From an uncultured Collinsella sp. (lineage in GTDB: Bacteria; Actinomycetota; Coriobacteriia; Coriobacteriales; Coriobacteriaceae): a stretch of DNA of 64,000 nucleotides. Under the pieces are notes generated by a model that was not told the DNA's origin, searched no databases, and saw only the letters and a program-made list of their open reading frames with translations. The stretch covers positions 1-64,000 of the forward strand of contig CAKUEW010000003.1 in assembly GCA_934646815.1 (NCBI GenBank), in the 5' to 3' direction. Below are positions 43,660 to 52,319 of the stretch, one piece after another. Positions within the stretch are counted from its first letter, which is position 1. The number at the start of each line of letters is the position of its first letter. The position numbers and the translations under genes are program-made.

Positions 43660-43782
43660 CTAAGTGAGTAGACTTTTTTGCAATAGCCAAGCACAGCCCG
43701 CATAGCAAAAAATAAAACCGCAGGTAGACCCCTTGCGCAAAAGCCATGTGCTCGCGATATTGCAAAAAGTCTACTCACTTAG
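43660..43782. repeat. Stop-codon inverted-repeat element, copy A
   Basis: A 123-base element bounded by inverted 21-base ends (CTAAGTGAGTAGACTTTTTT and its complement). The inner part shares CCGCAGGTAGA with copies B and C but diverges afterwards. It lies between trmB and the SKI2-like helicase. The ends carry TAA, TGA and TAG in the three frames reading inward. Confidence 0.88.
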
Positions 43783-43904
43783 CTGGCAACTGCACCAAAC
43801 GGCTGGGTAGAACGCCCATTTCCTGCATTTTCTCGTGCGCTGGCGCCCCACGCCGCCGCTACGCCATAATGGATGGCGGACAAACGCGAGAGAAAGCAAA
43901 CTCT

Positions 43905-46586
43905 ATGGCACAAACAACTGCAGATACCGCCGTCAGCACCGTTTCCGGCGCCGGCGCCGCTAGCTCGTTCTCGGGCGGTACGGGCACCGAGGCCGAGTTC
44001 GGTTCGCTCGGCGCGCTCTCCCCCACCTGGTGGGAGCCCGAGGATGGCAGCGAGCCCGAACCGTGGCTCTCGCCCGACCAGGCCTTCGAGCGCTTCTTTG
44101 AATGGACAAGCGACCGCGGCATTTCACTGTGGGACCACCAGGAAGAAGCCCTGATGGACCTAGCCGCCGGCGATCACGTCATTTTGGGCACGCCGACCGG
44201 ATCGGGCAAATCACTTGTCGCGCTGGGCATGCTCTTTATGGGCATGGCACAGGGCAGGCGCTGCTACTACACCGCCCCCATCAAGGCTCTGGTCAGCGAA
44301 AAGTTCTTCGACTTGGTACAGGTGCTCGGCCGCGACAATGTGGGCATGATCACCGGTGACACGCATATCAACACCAAGGCACCCGTCATCTGCTGCACGG
44401 CCGAGATCCTTGCCAATGATGCGCTGCGCGAAGGCGAGGACGCCGACGTGGGCTGCGTGGCCATGGACGAGTTCCACTACTTTGCAGATCCCGACCGCGG
44501 TTGGGCTTGGCAGGTGCCGCTGCTCACCCTGTCCCACACGCAGTTCATGCTCATGAGCGCCACGCTCGGCGACGTCACCGCGATTGCCGCCTCGCTCGAG
44601 GAGCACACCGGCGCGACGTGTGACCTAGTCGTTGACGCCCCGCGTCCCGTGCCGCTGAGCTACGACTACGTGACGACCTCGCTCGAGGGCACCGTGGAGC
44701 TCGCGATGCGCCGCGGCGAGGCTCCGCTCTATATCGTGCACTTTAGCCAAGACGCCGCACTTGCGACGGCGCAGTCGCTCGCCAACTTTGGCATCGCCAG
44801 CAAGGAGCAGCGCGAGGCCATTAAGGAGGCGGCCAAGGGCACGAGTTTCTCAACCGCCTTCGGCAAGATCCTCAAGCGCCTGCTCGGCTGCGGCGTCGGC
44901 GTACACCATGCCGGTATGCTGCCGCGCTATCGCCTATTGGTCGAGCGCTTGGCGCAGCAGGGCCTGCTGCCCGTCATCTGCGGCACCGACACGCTCGGCG
45001 TCGGCATCAACGTTCCCATCCACACCGTGGTGCTCACCGCGCTCACCAAGTTCGACGGTTACAAGATGCGTCGCCTGCGCGCCCGCGAGTTCCATCAGAT
45101 TGCCGGTCGCGCCGGCCGCTCGGGCTTTGATACCGAGGGTATGGTTATTGCCGAGGCGCCGGAGCACGAAATCGAAAACGCCAAGCTTATGGCCAAGGCG
45201 GGCGACGACCCCAAAAAGCTCCGCAAGATCAAAAAGAAGAAGGCCCCCGAGGGCTTTGTCACCTGGAACAAGCAGACCTTTGAGCGCCTGATCGAGACGC
45301 AGCCCGAGACGCTCAAACCGCGCCTGCGCATTACGCACTCCATGGTGATTAGCGTGGTCGAGCAGGGCGGCGATGCCCGAGCCCGCGTACACGACCTCAT
45401 CGAGACGAGCCTTCAGACCCCCGAAGAAAAGGCCAAGCTCGAGGTTCGCGCTGACGAGATCTTCGCCACGCTTATCGACTCTGGCGTTGTCGTGCGTACC
45501 GAGGTGCCGCCCGCGCCCGATGCGCCGGCCGACGCCGCACCGGACATCGACTACGCGCTGACGGTCGATCTGCCCGAAGACTTCGCTCTCGACCAGCCAC
45601 TCTCACCGTTTTTGCTCGCCGCGCTGGAACTGCTCGACCCCGAGAGCGAGACCTACACCATGGATCTGATCTCGATGGTCGAGGCCACGCTCGAGGATCC
45701 CAAGCAGGTGCTGCGTGCGCAGGAGCGTGCCGCACGCGATCGCGCCATGGCCGAGATGAAGGCCGACGGCGTGGAGTACGAAGAGCGCCTGGAGCGTATC
45801 CAGGACGTCACGTACGAAAAGCCGCTCGAGGATCTGCTCGACGCCGCCTTTGACAAGTACTGCCAAGAGGTGCCTTGGGCGAACGACTACCAGCTCTCGC
45901 CCAAGAGCGTCCTGCGCGACATGTTGGAAAGCGCGAGCGACTTTAAGGGCTATATCCAAAAGCTCGGCATCGCCCGCTCCGAGGGCATCCTGCTGCGTTA
46001 CCTGGCCGAAGCCTACCGCTCGCTCGATCGAACCGTACCCATCGAGAAGCGCGACGAGCGCCTGCGCGACATCATCTCGTGGCTGGGCTTTGTGGTGCGC
46101 TCGGTGGACTCGAGCCTGGTGGACGAGTGGGAGAACGCCGGCAACCCCGCAGCGCTCGACGCCGCGCCGCCGCAGGGCATCGACGAGGTCGTGGCCGACC
46201 GCCGCGGCTGCACCCTGCTGGTGCGCAACGCACTCTTCCGCCGCGTGACGCTCGCCGCGCGCGGACACGTACGCGACTTGGGCGAGCTTGACGGCGACTG
46301 GGGCATGGGCGAGGTTCGCTGGCAAAAGGCGCTCGAGGCCTACCACGAGCAGCATGAGGATATCCTCACCGATGGCGATGCCCGCAGCTCTGCGATGTTC
46401 AGCATCGACGAGAGCGACGAGAAGACCGAGCACGTGTGGCGCGTGCATCAAATCTTTGCCGACGAGGACGGCGACCACGACTTTGGCATCATGGGCGATG
46501 TTGACCTGGACGCCACGCAAGACGGCGGCGAGGTCATCTTTAAGAACTACCGCGTCGGCTTTATCGAAGATTTGCTCGAGGACTAA
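43905..46586 (+). CDS. SKI2-like DEAD/DEAH-box helicase (DUF3516 type)
   Basis: An 893-residue helicase. Counted from the ATG at 43905, motif I TPTGSGKS is at about 96-103 and motif II reads DEFH (188-191), followed by SAT, ICGTDTLGVGINVP and HQIAGRAGRSGFD (motif VI). The C-terminal ~350 residues match the actinobacterial DUF3516 extension. Such proteins are SKI2/Mtr4-like RNA or DNA helicases of unknown role. The first 50 residues are low-complexity (Ala/Ser/Thr). The start is uncertain: an ATG 12 codons earlier is possible. A terminator follows. Confidence 0.9.
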   Translation: MAQTTADTAVSTVSGAGAASSFSGGTGTEAEFGSLGALSPTWWEPEDGSEPEPWLSPDQAFERFFEWTSDRGISLWDHQEEALMDLAAGDHVILGTPTGSGKSLVALGMLFMGMAQGRRCYYTAPIKALVSEKFFDLVQVLGRDNVGMITGDTHINTKAPVICCTAEILANDALREGEDADVGCVAMDEFHYFADPDRGWAWQVPLLTLSHTQFMLMSATLGDVTAIAASLEEHTGATCDLVVDAPRPVPLSYDYVTTSLEGTVELAMRRGEAPLYIVHFSQDAALATAQSLANFGIASKEQREAIKEAAKGTSFSTAFGKILKRLLGCGVGVHHAGMLPRYRLLVERLAQQGLLPVICGTDTLGVGINVPIHTVVLTALTKFDGYKMRRLRAREFHQIAGRAGRSGFDTEGMVIAEAPEHEIENAKLMAKAGDDPKKLRKIKKKKAPEGFVTWNKQTFERLIETQPETLKPRLRITHSMVISVVEQGGDARARVHDLIETSLQTPEEKAKLEVRADEIFATLIDSGVVVRTEVPPAPDAPADAAPDIDYALTVDLPEDFALDQPLSPFLLAALELLDPESETYTMDLISMVEATLEDPKQVLRAQERAARDRAMAEMKADGVEYEERLERIQDVTYEKPLEDLLDAAFDKYCQEVPWANDYQLSPKSVLRDMLESASDFKGYIQKLGIARSEGILLRYLAEAYRSLDRTVPIEKRDERLRDIISWLGFVVRSVDSSLVDEWENAGNPAALDAAPPQGIDEVVADRRGCTLLVRNALFRRVTLAARGHVRDLGELDGDWGMGEVRWQKALEAYHEQHEDILTDGDARSSAMFSIDESDEKTEHVWRVHQIFADEDGDHDFGIMGDVDLDATQDGGEVIFKNYRVGFIEDLLED

Positions 46587-46605
46587 CGCCTACCAAGCAG
46601 ACAGA

Positions 46606-46645
46606 AGCGGGGCCGCCGGCACATCACCAGCGGCCCCGCTTTCTC
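46606..46645. terminator. Bidirectional terminator between convergent genes
   Basis: AGCGGGGCCGC pairs with GCGGCCCCGCT and is followed by TTCTC on the plus strand. It serves the helicase (plus) and the DUF2130 gene (minus). Confidence 0.85.
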
Positions 46646-46662
46646 ATATACGTTCTGCCTTG

Positions 46663-48420
46663 CTACTCGGCGTCCTCGACCTCGTAGGCATCAGCCTCTG
46701 CCGGCTCATCGCTCGTGTCCGGAGCAACCTCGCGCGCCTCGTCAAACGCGGCCTTCATGGTCTTGTTGCCCCAGGTGAGCTTGCGAATAGTAAGCTCATC
46801 GGCTTTATTGTGAGCAAGACGCAGATTCTCGGTGCTGCGGCGCAGGTCATCCTTGGTCTTCTCGAGCTGTCGAATAGCCGCGTCGATTTCCTTGATGGCA
46901 GATTCGAACTGCTTGCTCGCCAAGTTGTAATTGCGCGAGAAGCCGTCCTTGAACTTTTCCATCTTGGCTTCGAAGTTCGTCACATCGATGTTCTGCCGCT
47001 TGTACTCCGCCAGCTCCTGCTTATAGCGCAGCGAGCCCATGGCGGCATTGCGCAACAGCGTGATGATGGGGATAAAGAACTGCGGGCGAATCACATACAT
47101 CTTCTCGTAGCGGTAACTCACGTCCACGATGCCGGCGTTGTAGAGCTCGCTCTCGGGCTCCAGCAGCGAGCAAAGCACTGCGTACTCGCAACCCTTCTGA
47201 CGGCGATCGTGATCGAGCTTCTTAAAGAAGTCCTCGTTCTTGTGCTTGGTCGCGGTCTCGTCGTTCTCGTTTTTCATCTCGAACATAATCGAGATAATCT
47301 CGTTGCCGTTCTCATCGCACTCACGGAAGATGAAGTCGCCCTTGGTGCCCTCGGACGCATCGTTGTCTTTCTCGAAGTACGCGTCGGGAAACGCCGTCAT
47401 GCGCAGACGGTTGAACTCGGTCTCGCAGTGCTGCTCGAGCGACTCTCCCACCATCTTGGTCGACAGGCGTACCTTCATATCCTTCAGGCGCTCGATCTCT
47501 TCGTCCTTGTAGCGGATGAGTTCATCGCTCGCGCGCTTGGCCTGGGCAAGCTCAAGCTCATGCGCCGCCTTGGCCTGCTCCTCGCGCGAATCACGCACCG
47601 CAAGCTCACTCGTTAACTTGGCGCGCGCCTCGTCGCGCTCTCGCTCTGCCGTGGCGACTGCCTCCGAGAGCTCCATTTTTGCTGTAAGCTCTTGCTCACG
47701 AAGCTGGGCACGCAGGCCCTCGGCCTCACGCTCGGATTGGGTCTTAGCGTTCGAGAACTTCTCGCGTACTTCTGTCTGGTAATCGGCAAGCCTGCGATCC
47801 GCCTCGTTGCGAGCGGCATCGAGTTTACGCTGCGCCTCGGCCGCGGCGGTCGCAAGCGCCATCTCTTGGGCCGTATCCGCAGCGGCAAGCTTAGCCTGCA
47901 GCTCGGCAATCTGGGCATCGCGAGCAGCGAGATCATTCTGGGTTTCGTTGCGAACCGCCGCCTCGGCAAGCTTTGCTTCGTCGGCTTTGCGGTTGAGCTC
48001 TGCCTTCAGAGCATCAATCTCACGCTGCAGCTCAGCATTCTCCTTTTGAGCATCGGCACGGGCCTCAACCGCCGCGCGCTGGCTTGCGCTCTCGCGCTCA
48101 GTATCGGCACTCTCGAGCTTGGCGCGTAGCTCCGCAAGCTCGGCGTCGCGCTTGGCGACTTCTTGTGCCAGCTCCTGGGCTGCAGCGTTCTTCTGCTCAA
48201 CGAGCTGAGCATTACGCTGAGACTCCGCCTCCCGCAGAGCAGCCTTAGAGCGCGAACGCTCGAGCTCCAGCGCTTGCTCGCCTTCACGCTGAGCCGCCTT
48301 CACGCGCTCATCCAGGTCACGCGAGAACTCCGCATCGCGCACCTGCTTGACGATATCCGCATAGCCGGACGCATCGACCTTAAAGACCTCGCCACAGTGC
48401 GGACATTTAATCTCGTTCAT
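46663..48420 (-). CDS. DUF2130 coiled-coil protein
   Basis: A 585-residue protein. It begins with a zinc-ribbon-like CPHCGEVF, continues with a very long coiled coil rich in Ala, Glu, Arg and Lys (about 30-310), and ends with the DUF2130 domain (about 330-530), marked by GDFIFRECDENGNEIISIMFEMKNE and MYVIRPQFFIPIITLLRNAA. The DUF2130 core (E-x-K-N-E with preceding acidic residues) looks nuclease-like of the PD-(D/E)XK type, but this is not proven for the family. GAGGAG precedes the ATG. The C-terminal tail is acidic. Confidence 0.88.
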   Translation of the reverse strand: MNEIKCPHCGEVFKVDASGYADIVKQVRDAEFSRDLDERVKAAQREGEQALELERSRSKAALREAESQRNAQLVEQKNAAAQELAQEVAKRDAELAELRAKLESADTERESASQRAAVEARADAQKENAELQREIDALKAELNRKADEAKLAEAAVRNETQNDLAARDAQIAELQAKLAAADTAQEMALATAAAEAQRKLDAARNEADRRLADYQTEVREKFSNAKTQSEREAEGLRAQLREQELTAKMELSEAVATAERERDEARAKLTSELAVRDSREEQAKAAHELELAQAKRASDELIRYKDEEIERLKDMKVRLSTKMVGESLEQHCETEFNRLRMTAFPDAYFEKDNDASEGTKGDFIFRECDENGNEIISIMFEMKNENDETATKHKNEDFFKKLDHDRRQKGCEYAVLCSLLEPESELYNAGIVDVSYRYEKMYVIRPQFFIPIITLLRNAAMGSLRYKQELAEYKRQNIDVTNFEAKMEKFKDGFSRNYNLASKQFESAIKEIDAAIRQLEKTKDDLRRSTENLRLAHNKADELTIRKLTWGNKTMKAAFDEAREVAPDTSDEPAEADAYEVEDAE

Positions 48421-48494
48421 GACAGCTCCTCGATGGACGTAAATTTCAACCGTCTACACTCTACCGCGCCATGCGGACAAAATAGGCGCCGAAA

Positions 48495-48527
48495 CCACCA
48501 CAAAGGGGACAGGCACCTTTGTGGTGG
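48495..48527. repeat. CCACCACAAAGG hairpin, copy 1
   Basis: 12-base arms CCACCACAAAGG and CCTTTGTGGTGG around GGACAGGCA. This lies just beyond the 3' end of the YdjC-like gene. The reverse complement of copy 2 (49326-49358) is identical to it except one loop base. Confidence 0.85.
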
Positions 48528-48537
48528 CTTGGAGTCC

Positions 48538-49302
48538 TTACAGGTCGCGGTAATCAATCAGGCGAAGATCGGACTGAGCCTCGAGCCATGCCCGCAGCTC
48601 GGGGTCGACCAGCGCATCGACCTCTTTGGTACGATCGGTCGTAAGCGAGCTGTTCTCCAGGATAAAGCGATCAAGATAGCCCGGGTGGCACACAAAGACG
48701 ACCGTCTCGCCATCGGCCATTTCGCGAACGGTCTGCATGATCGAGTCTTTGGGCTCGTAGCCCGGCTCCATCGAATGCATCACCATACGCAGATCAGTAT
48801 CGCCGTAATGCACAACGGCAGCAGGGTCAAAGCTTGCCTTCTGCTCTTTCAGACCCAACTCCTGTGCCACCGTCGAAATCGCCCGGTTAAGGTTTTTGCT
48901 CATGACGGCATGCGCCTCAAAGTAATCGGGCTCATGTCCGGCAATCTCAACGAAGCGATCATGCTGTGCACGAATCTCGATGCAGGCCTCGTCAAAATCG
49001 ATAAGCTCCTCGCCGCGCTTGAAGTGCTCGCGAAAAGTTCGGCTGCTATGGAACTCGCCGTTCTCGTTAAGCATACTCGGAATGAGCGCCGGGTCGGCAC
49101 ACGGCTTGCCCAGGCACACGTTGGTATGTTGACCCACCGCAATGCCGGCATCAGCAACGAGCGACCAGCCGCGCTCGGCCTCTGGCATATTGGGCATAAG
49201 GCCCGCCGAGCGCACCAGGCCCTCGTTGACACTACGGGCAATCCCCAGGTCAACAGCATACGAATAGCCAATATCGTCGGCTCGAATCAACAGCTGTTTC
49301 AT
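48538..49302 (-). CDS. YdjC/ChbG-family carbohydrate deacetylase
   Basis: A 254-residue protein of the YdjC (ChbG) family, metal-dependent deacetylases acting on chito-oligosaccharides or related sugars. It starts with LLIRADDIGYSYAVDLGIARSVNEG, where the DD and following His/Asp residues bind the metal, and has GQHTNVCLGKP and FEAHAVMSKN further on. Catalytic residues appear intact. The gene is bracketed by two inverted copies of the same hairpin, so it may have moved as a unit. GGAG precedes the ATG. Confidence 0.85.
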   Translation of the reverse strand: MKQLLIRADDIGYSYAVDLGIARSVNEGLVRSAGLMPNMPEAERGWSLVADAGIAVGQHTNVCLGKPCADPALIPSMLNENGEFHSSRTFREHFKRGEELIDFDEACIEIRAQHDRFVEIAGHEPDYFEAHAVMSKNLNRAISTVAQELGLKEQKASFDPAAVVHYGDTDLRMVMHSMEPGYEPKDSIMQTVREMADGETVVFVCHPGYLDRFILENSSLTTDRTKEVDALVDPELRAWLEAQSDLRLIDYRDL

Positions 49303-49325
49303 AACTGCTCCAATCTATGCGAAAA

Positions 49326-49358
49326 CCACCACAAAGGTGCTTGTCCCCTTTGTGGTGG
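49326..49358. repeat. CCACCACAAAGG hairpin, copy 2
   Basis: The same 12-bp stem as at 48495-48527 in the opposite orientation, with loop TGCTTGTCC. It lies between the phosphoesterase stop and the YdjC-like start. Confidence 0.85.
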
Positions 49359-49369
49359 TTTGAGATCCT

Positions 49370-49915
49370 CTACAGTCCAAAGAAGCTTAGAATCTGGTCG
49401 CGGCTTACGGGCTTGTAGTCGTTGGCGTCGAGGCCCACGTCGTAGCGGAAAACTGGGCGCTCCCGATCGCGGTTGCGCGTGTTGGTACGGTCTCCCCTGC
49501 TGTGGATATGCCCGTGCAGCATAATGGCGCCACGGGCCTTTCCGTTCCAGCTGAGCATGGGGTAGTGACTCATCACCAAGCGATGGCCCTTGGCATAGCC
49601 GGGGGCAATCTCCAGGTAGTCGCGCACGTCTTCCCAAATCTGCGGAGCGTCCGGGTCTTCCCAGTCGCCATCGTGGTTGCCACGGATAAGCGTTACGTTT
49701 TTGCATTCGATGCGCTCGCGCAGGCGCACCGCCTCTGTCATAGGCAAGCGATACGTGAAGTCGCCCAAGATGTAGAGACGGTCGCCCTCGGCCACACACT
49801 CGTTGATGGCATCGATGGCCTTACGGTTCATCTCTTCGACCGAGGCAAACGGTCGGTCCATATCGTGCAAGATATTCGTATCGCCCAGGTGCAAGTCGGC
49901 GGTAAACCACATCAT
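49370..49915 (-). CDS. Metallophosphoesterase
   Basis: A 181-residue calcineurin-like phosphoesterase with all metal motifs: DLH in FTADLHLGD near the start, GDF (ILGDFTYR), GNHD (RGNHDGDW), SHYP and GHIHSRG. It is close to the small YfcE/YmdB-unlike phosphoesterases of phage and bacteria that begin with WFTSDLHxGH. The start at 49915 (MMWFTADLH) has GAGG nine bases upstream; five or eighteen more residues are possible. The substrate is unknown. Confidence 0.85.
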   Translation of the reverse strand: MMWFTADLHLGDTNILHDMDRPFASVEEMNRKAIDAINECVAEGDRLYILGDFTYRLPMTEAVRLRERIECKNVTLIRGNHDGDWEDPDAPQIWEDVRDYLEIAPGYAKGHRLVMSHYPMLSWNGKARGAIMLHGHIHSRGDRTNTRNRDRERPVFRYDVGLDANDYKPVSRDQILSFFGL

Positions 49916-49980
49916 CGTCTGTATCCTCATTTCGCAAGCGTTTAACTGGAACCAAGTATACAGACGCAACGACGCGGCAG

Positions 49981-50160
49981 TTACCCAAAGAGCCCGCCGA
50001 ACAGACCGCGGCGGCGCTTGTCCTTCTTATTTGAACCTTTATCCTCGACGCTCTTATCTTTCCGTTTCTTACGGTCCTGCTCCAGCTCATCGTCATCGAG
50101 CAGCATATCCCACTCAAACGGATCATCCGTCAGATCAAACAGATCATCGTCATCAAACAT
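49981..50160 (-). CDS. Small acidic/basic hypothetical protein
   Basis: A 59-residue protein with a strongly acidic first half (DDDDLFDLTDDPFEWD, DDDELEQD), a Lys-rich middle and a Gly/Phe end (GLFGGLFG). GGAG precedes the ATG at 50160. It follows the HIRAN gene closely and is probably in the same transcript. No family recognised. Confidence 0.6.
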   Translation of the reverse strand: MFDDDDLFDLTDDPFEWDMLLDDDELEQDRKKRKDKSVEDKGSNKKDKRRRGLFGGLFG

Positions 50161-50178
50161 GGCAAGCTCCATCAACGG

Positions 50179-50505
50179 CTAGCGAGCGTCGGCCACGTAA
50201 AGCCCCACACGCACCTGGTGCCACGGGCTACGCTCAGGAGCAACTTGTTGAACGCGAGCCTCAAAAACATCCTCATGACCGTAATACATCATCACGGGCA
50301 GCGGACCGACCTCGTTTCCCGGAACATAACCGAGCTTAGTTTTGCCGTAGTAGATAGCAACCGCATCGGGGTCATGGGGGTTATCGCGCTCGGCGCACAG
50401 CGTCAGCTTATCGCCTACCTTAAGATCGCCCAGCACCAAAGCGCCATCGGCATACTGAAATCCCGCAATATGAAAAGACAACAGAACACGTGAAGGCTCG
50501 TACAT
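50179..50505 (-). CDS. HIRAN-domain protein
   Basis: A 108-residue protein that is essentially one HIRAN domain: SFHIAGFQYADGALVLGDLKVGDKL (in part), LCAERDNPHDPDAVAIY and KLGYVPGNEVGPL. HIRAN domains bind single-stranded DNA ends at stalled forks in helicases; stand-alone bacterial versions occur near nucleases and helicases and their role is open. GAGGAG precedes the ATG. The adjacent small acidic gene is probably co-transcribed. Confidence 0.85.
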   Translation of the reverse strand: MYEPSRVLLSFHIAGFQYADGALVLGDLKVGDKLTLCAERDNPHDPDAVAIYYGKTKLGYVPGNEVGPLPVMMYYGHEDVFEARVQQVAPERSPWHQVRVGLYVADAR

Positions 50506-50618
50506 AGCAACTCCTCTAACGGCCGGAATACCCGGCGCTTAACCTTATTGAGAAGTCTACGAGCCCGTGCGGACACAAATTCACCCACCCACACCTTTTC
50601 GCTCGTTTACCGTATCTC

Positions 50619-50647
50619 TTGCACGACAGAGCGCTTGCAGATAAGAT
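50619..50647 (+). promoter_or_regulatory. Strong plus-strand promoter antisense to the small toxin-like ORF
   Basis: TTGCAC (50619-50624) and TAAGAT (50642-50647) are separated by exactly 17 bases. A transcript from about 50654 would run antisense across the 27-residue ORF at 50742-50825 and could end at the hairpin at 50889-50929. No convincing ribosome binding site or gene follows on the plus strand, so an RNA product is likely. Confidence 0.6.
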
Positions 50648-50741
50648 AGGGACACGGATGGCACCCGTTGCAGCGGGTCTTGCCAACTCCAGTACACGTT
50701 TTCATCGTGAGAAGTGGCCGTCTTCGCTTATGCGGGGGCGG

Positions 50742-50825
50742 TTATTTCATTCGGCCGATAAATAGGCCGAGTTCGATAGCCGCGATCAACAACGCCAATA
50801 ACGAAATAACATCGCTAACGTTCAT
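50742..50825 (-). CDS. Putative type I toxin-like small membrane peptide
   Basis: A 27-residue peptide consisting of one hydrophobic helix (VISLLALLIAAIELGLFIG) with a polar start (MNVSD) and a basic end (RMK). The layout resembles the holin-like toxins of type I toxin-antitoxin systems in Gram-positive bacteria, which start with a short S/D-containing polar segment and end in a few lysines or arginines. A good Shine-Dalgarno (AGAAGGG) lies seven bases before the ATG. A strong promoter on the opposite strand gives a likely antisense RNA. No promoter for the toxin itself was certain. Too short to prove by sequence alone. Confidence 0.55.
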   Translation of the reverse strand: MNVSDVISLLALLIAAIELGLFIGRMK

Positions 50826-50888
50826 ACCAAATCCCTTCTATAGGGAGTTGGCCCATCCGTGCCCCATAGCAGCAGTCTAACGCAAAAT

Positions 50889-50929
50889 GCGGGTAATAGG
50901 AACACCTGTTCGTATTACCCGCACCTTTT
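50889..50929. terminator. 34-bp palindromic terminator
   Basis: GCGGGTAATA pairs with TATTACCCGC, with an inner GAACA/TGTTC stem, and CTTTTT follows on the plus strand. It can end the antisense RNA from 50654 (plus) and the aldehyde dehydrogenase operon (minus). Confidence 0.82.
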
Positions 50930-50930
50930 T

Positions 50931-52310
50931 CTAATGCACAAACATGCGCACGAACTTGTGCTTCCAGCTCGCATAGGGAGCGTAGCGGAACGGCACGTCC
51001 AGCCACGTTGCCTTGTTCACGATACTCTTCTTGTGGCTAAACGTATCGAAGCTCTCGCGGCCATGGTACTGACCCATGCCGCTCGCACCCATGCCGCCAA
51101 AGCCCATATGGCTGGTTGCCAAGTGCATGATGGTGTCATTAACGCAGCCGCCGCCAAAGGGCACATAGCGCACAAAGCGTTGCTGAACCGCACGGTCCTG
51201 GCTAAAGATGTACAGGGCGAGCGGCGTCGGACGATCCGTAATAAACGTCTCGGCCTCGTCCAAGTTCTCAAACGTCAGAACCGGCAAGATGGGACCGAAA
51301 ATCTCCTCCTGCATCACGGCGTCGTCCGGCGTCACACCATCCAGAATCGTCGGCTCGATCTTGAGCGACGCCTCGCGCGCCGTGCCTCCAAGCACGACCT
51401 TATCGGAATCGATGAGCCCGCGAACGCGCTCAAAATGCTTGGCGTTAACGATGTGGCCATAGTCCTCGTTGTCGAGCGGATGCTCGCCAAACATGCGGCG
51501 CGCCTCTTCTTTGATCAGCTCCAGCAGCTCATCGTGCACGTGTGCGTCCACCAGCAGGTAGTCGGGAGCCACGCAAGTCTGTCCCACGTTGAGCCACTTG
51601 CCAAAGGCAATGCGCCGTGCCGCTACGCGCAGGTTTGCCGTCGCATCCACGATGCAGGGGCTCTTGCCGCCCAGCTCCAGCGTGACAGGCGTGAGATTCT
51701 TGCTCGCGCGCTCCATGACGAGCTTGCCAACCGGAACGCTGCCGGTAAAGAAGATCTTGTCCCAGCACTCGTCGAGCAGCGCTTCATTCTCGGCGCGACC
51801 ACCCTCAACAACCGTCACCAAACGCGGATCGAACGCCTCCTCGCAAATCTGCTTGAGCACCGCGCTCGACGCCGGGGCATAGGCACTCGGCTTAATGACC
51901 ACGGTATTACCCGCGGCAAGCGCACCCGCGAGAGGCTCAAGCGTCAGCAAAAACGGATAGTTCCAGGGCGCCATGATAAGCGTGACACCATGGGGAACCG
52001 ACTGCGTCTTGCACACACTAATGGCGTTGGCGAGGTCGCACGGACGAAGGCGCGGGCGGCTCCATCGAGCCACATGTGCGATCTGATGACGAATCTCGGA
52101 AAGCGACGTGCCAATCTCGCACATATAAGCCTCGTCATGCGATTTACCCAAATCGGTTTTGAGCGCATGGGCGATATCGTCCTCGTGGGCCCTCACCGCA
52201 TCGCGCAGGCTCACGAGCGCGCGACGGCGAGCATCCACATCAAACGTAGCATGCGTTTTAAAGTAGGCGCGCTGCTCGCCGACGATGCGCGCAATTTCCT
52301 CGGTGTTCAT
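50931..52310 (-). CDS. Aldehyde dehydrogenase (class 3-like)
   Basis: A 459-residue NAD(P)-dependent aldehyde dehydrogenase. The catalytic Cys lies in NVGQTCVAPDYLLV, the general base Glu in LELGGKSPCIV, and the FTGSVPVGKLV segment is the nucleotide loop. It resembles class 3/fatty aldehyde dehydrogenases (short N-terminus; C-terminal GGVCVND-like GGCVNDTIMH and GMGQYHGRESFDTFSHKK). A clear AGGAGG overlaps the stop of the preceding alcohol dehydrogenase, so the pair is an operon that could oxidise an alcohol to an acid, or run in reverse. Confidence 0.93.
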   Translation of the reverse strand: MNTEEIARIVGEQRAYFKTHATFDVDARRRALVSLRDAVRAHEDDIAHALKTDLGKSHDEAYMCEIGTSLSEIRHQIAHVARWSRPRLRPCDLANAISVCKTQSVPHGVTLIMAPWNYPFLLTLEPLAGALAAGNTVVIKPSAYAPASSAVLKQICEEAFDPRLVTVVEGGRAENEALLDECWDKIFFTGSVPVGKLVMERASKNLTPVTLELGGKSPCIVDATANLRVAARRIAFGKWLNVGQTCVAPDYLLVDAHVHDELLELIKEEARRMFGEHPLDNEDYGHIVNAKHFERVRGLIDSDKVVLGGTAREASLKIEPTILDGVTPDDAVMQEEIFGPILPVLTFENLDEAETFITDRPTPLALYIFSQDRAVQQRFVRYVPFGGGCVNDTIMHLATSHMGFGGMGASGMGQYHGRESFDTFSHKKSIVNKATWLDVPFRYAPYASWKHKFVRMFVH

Positions 52311-52319
52311 GGCACCCTC

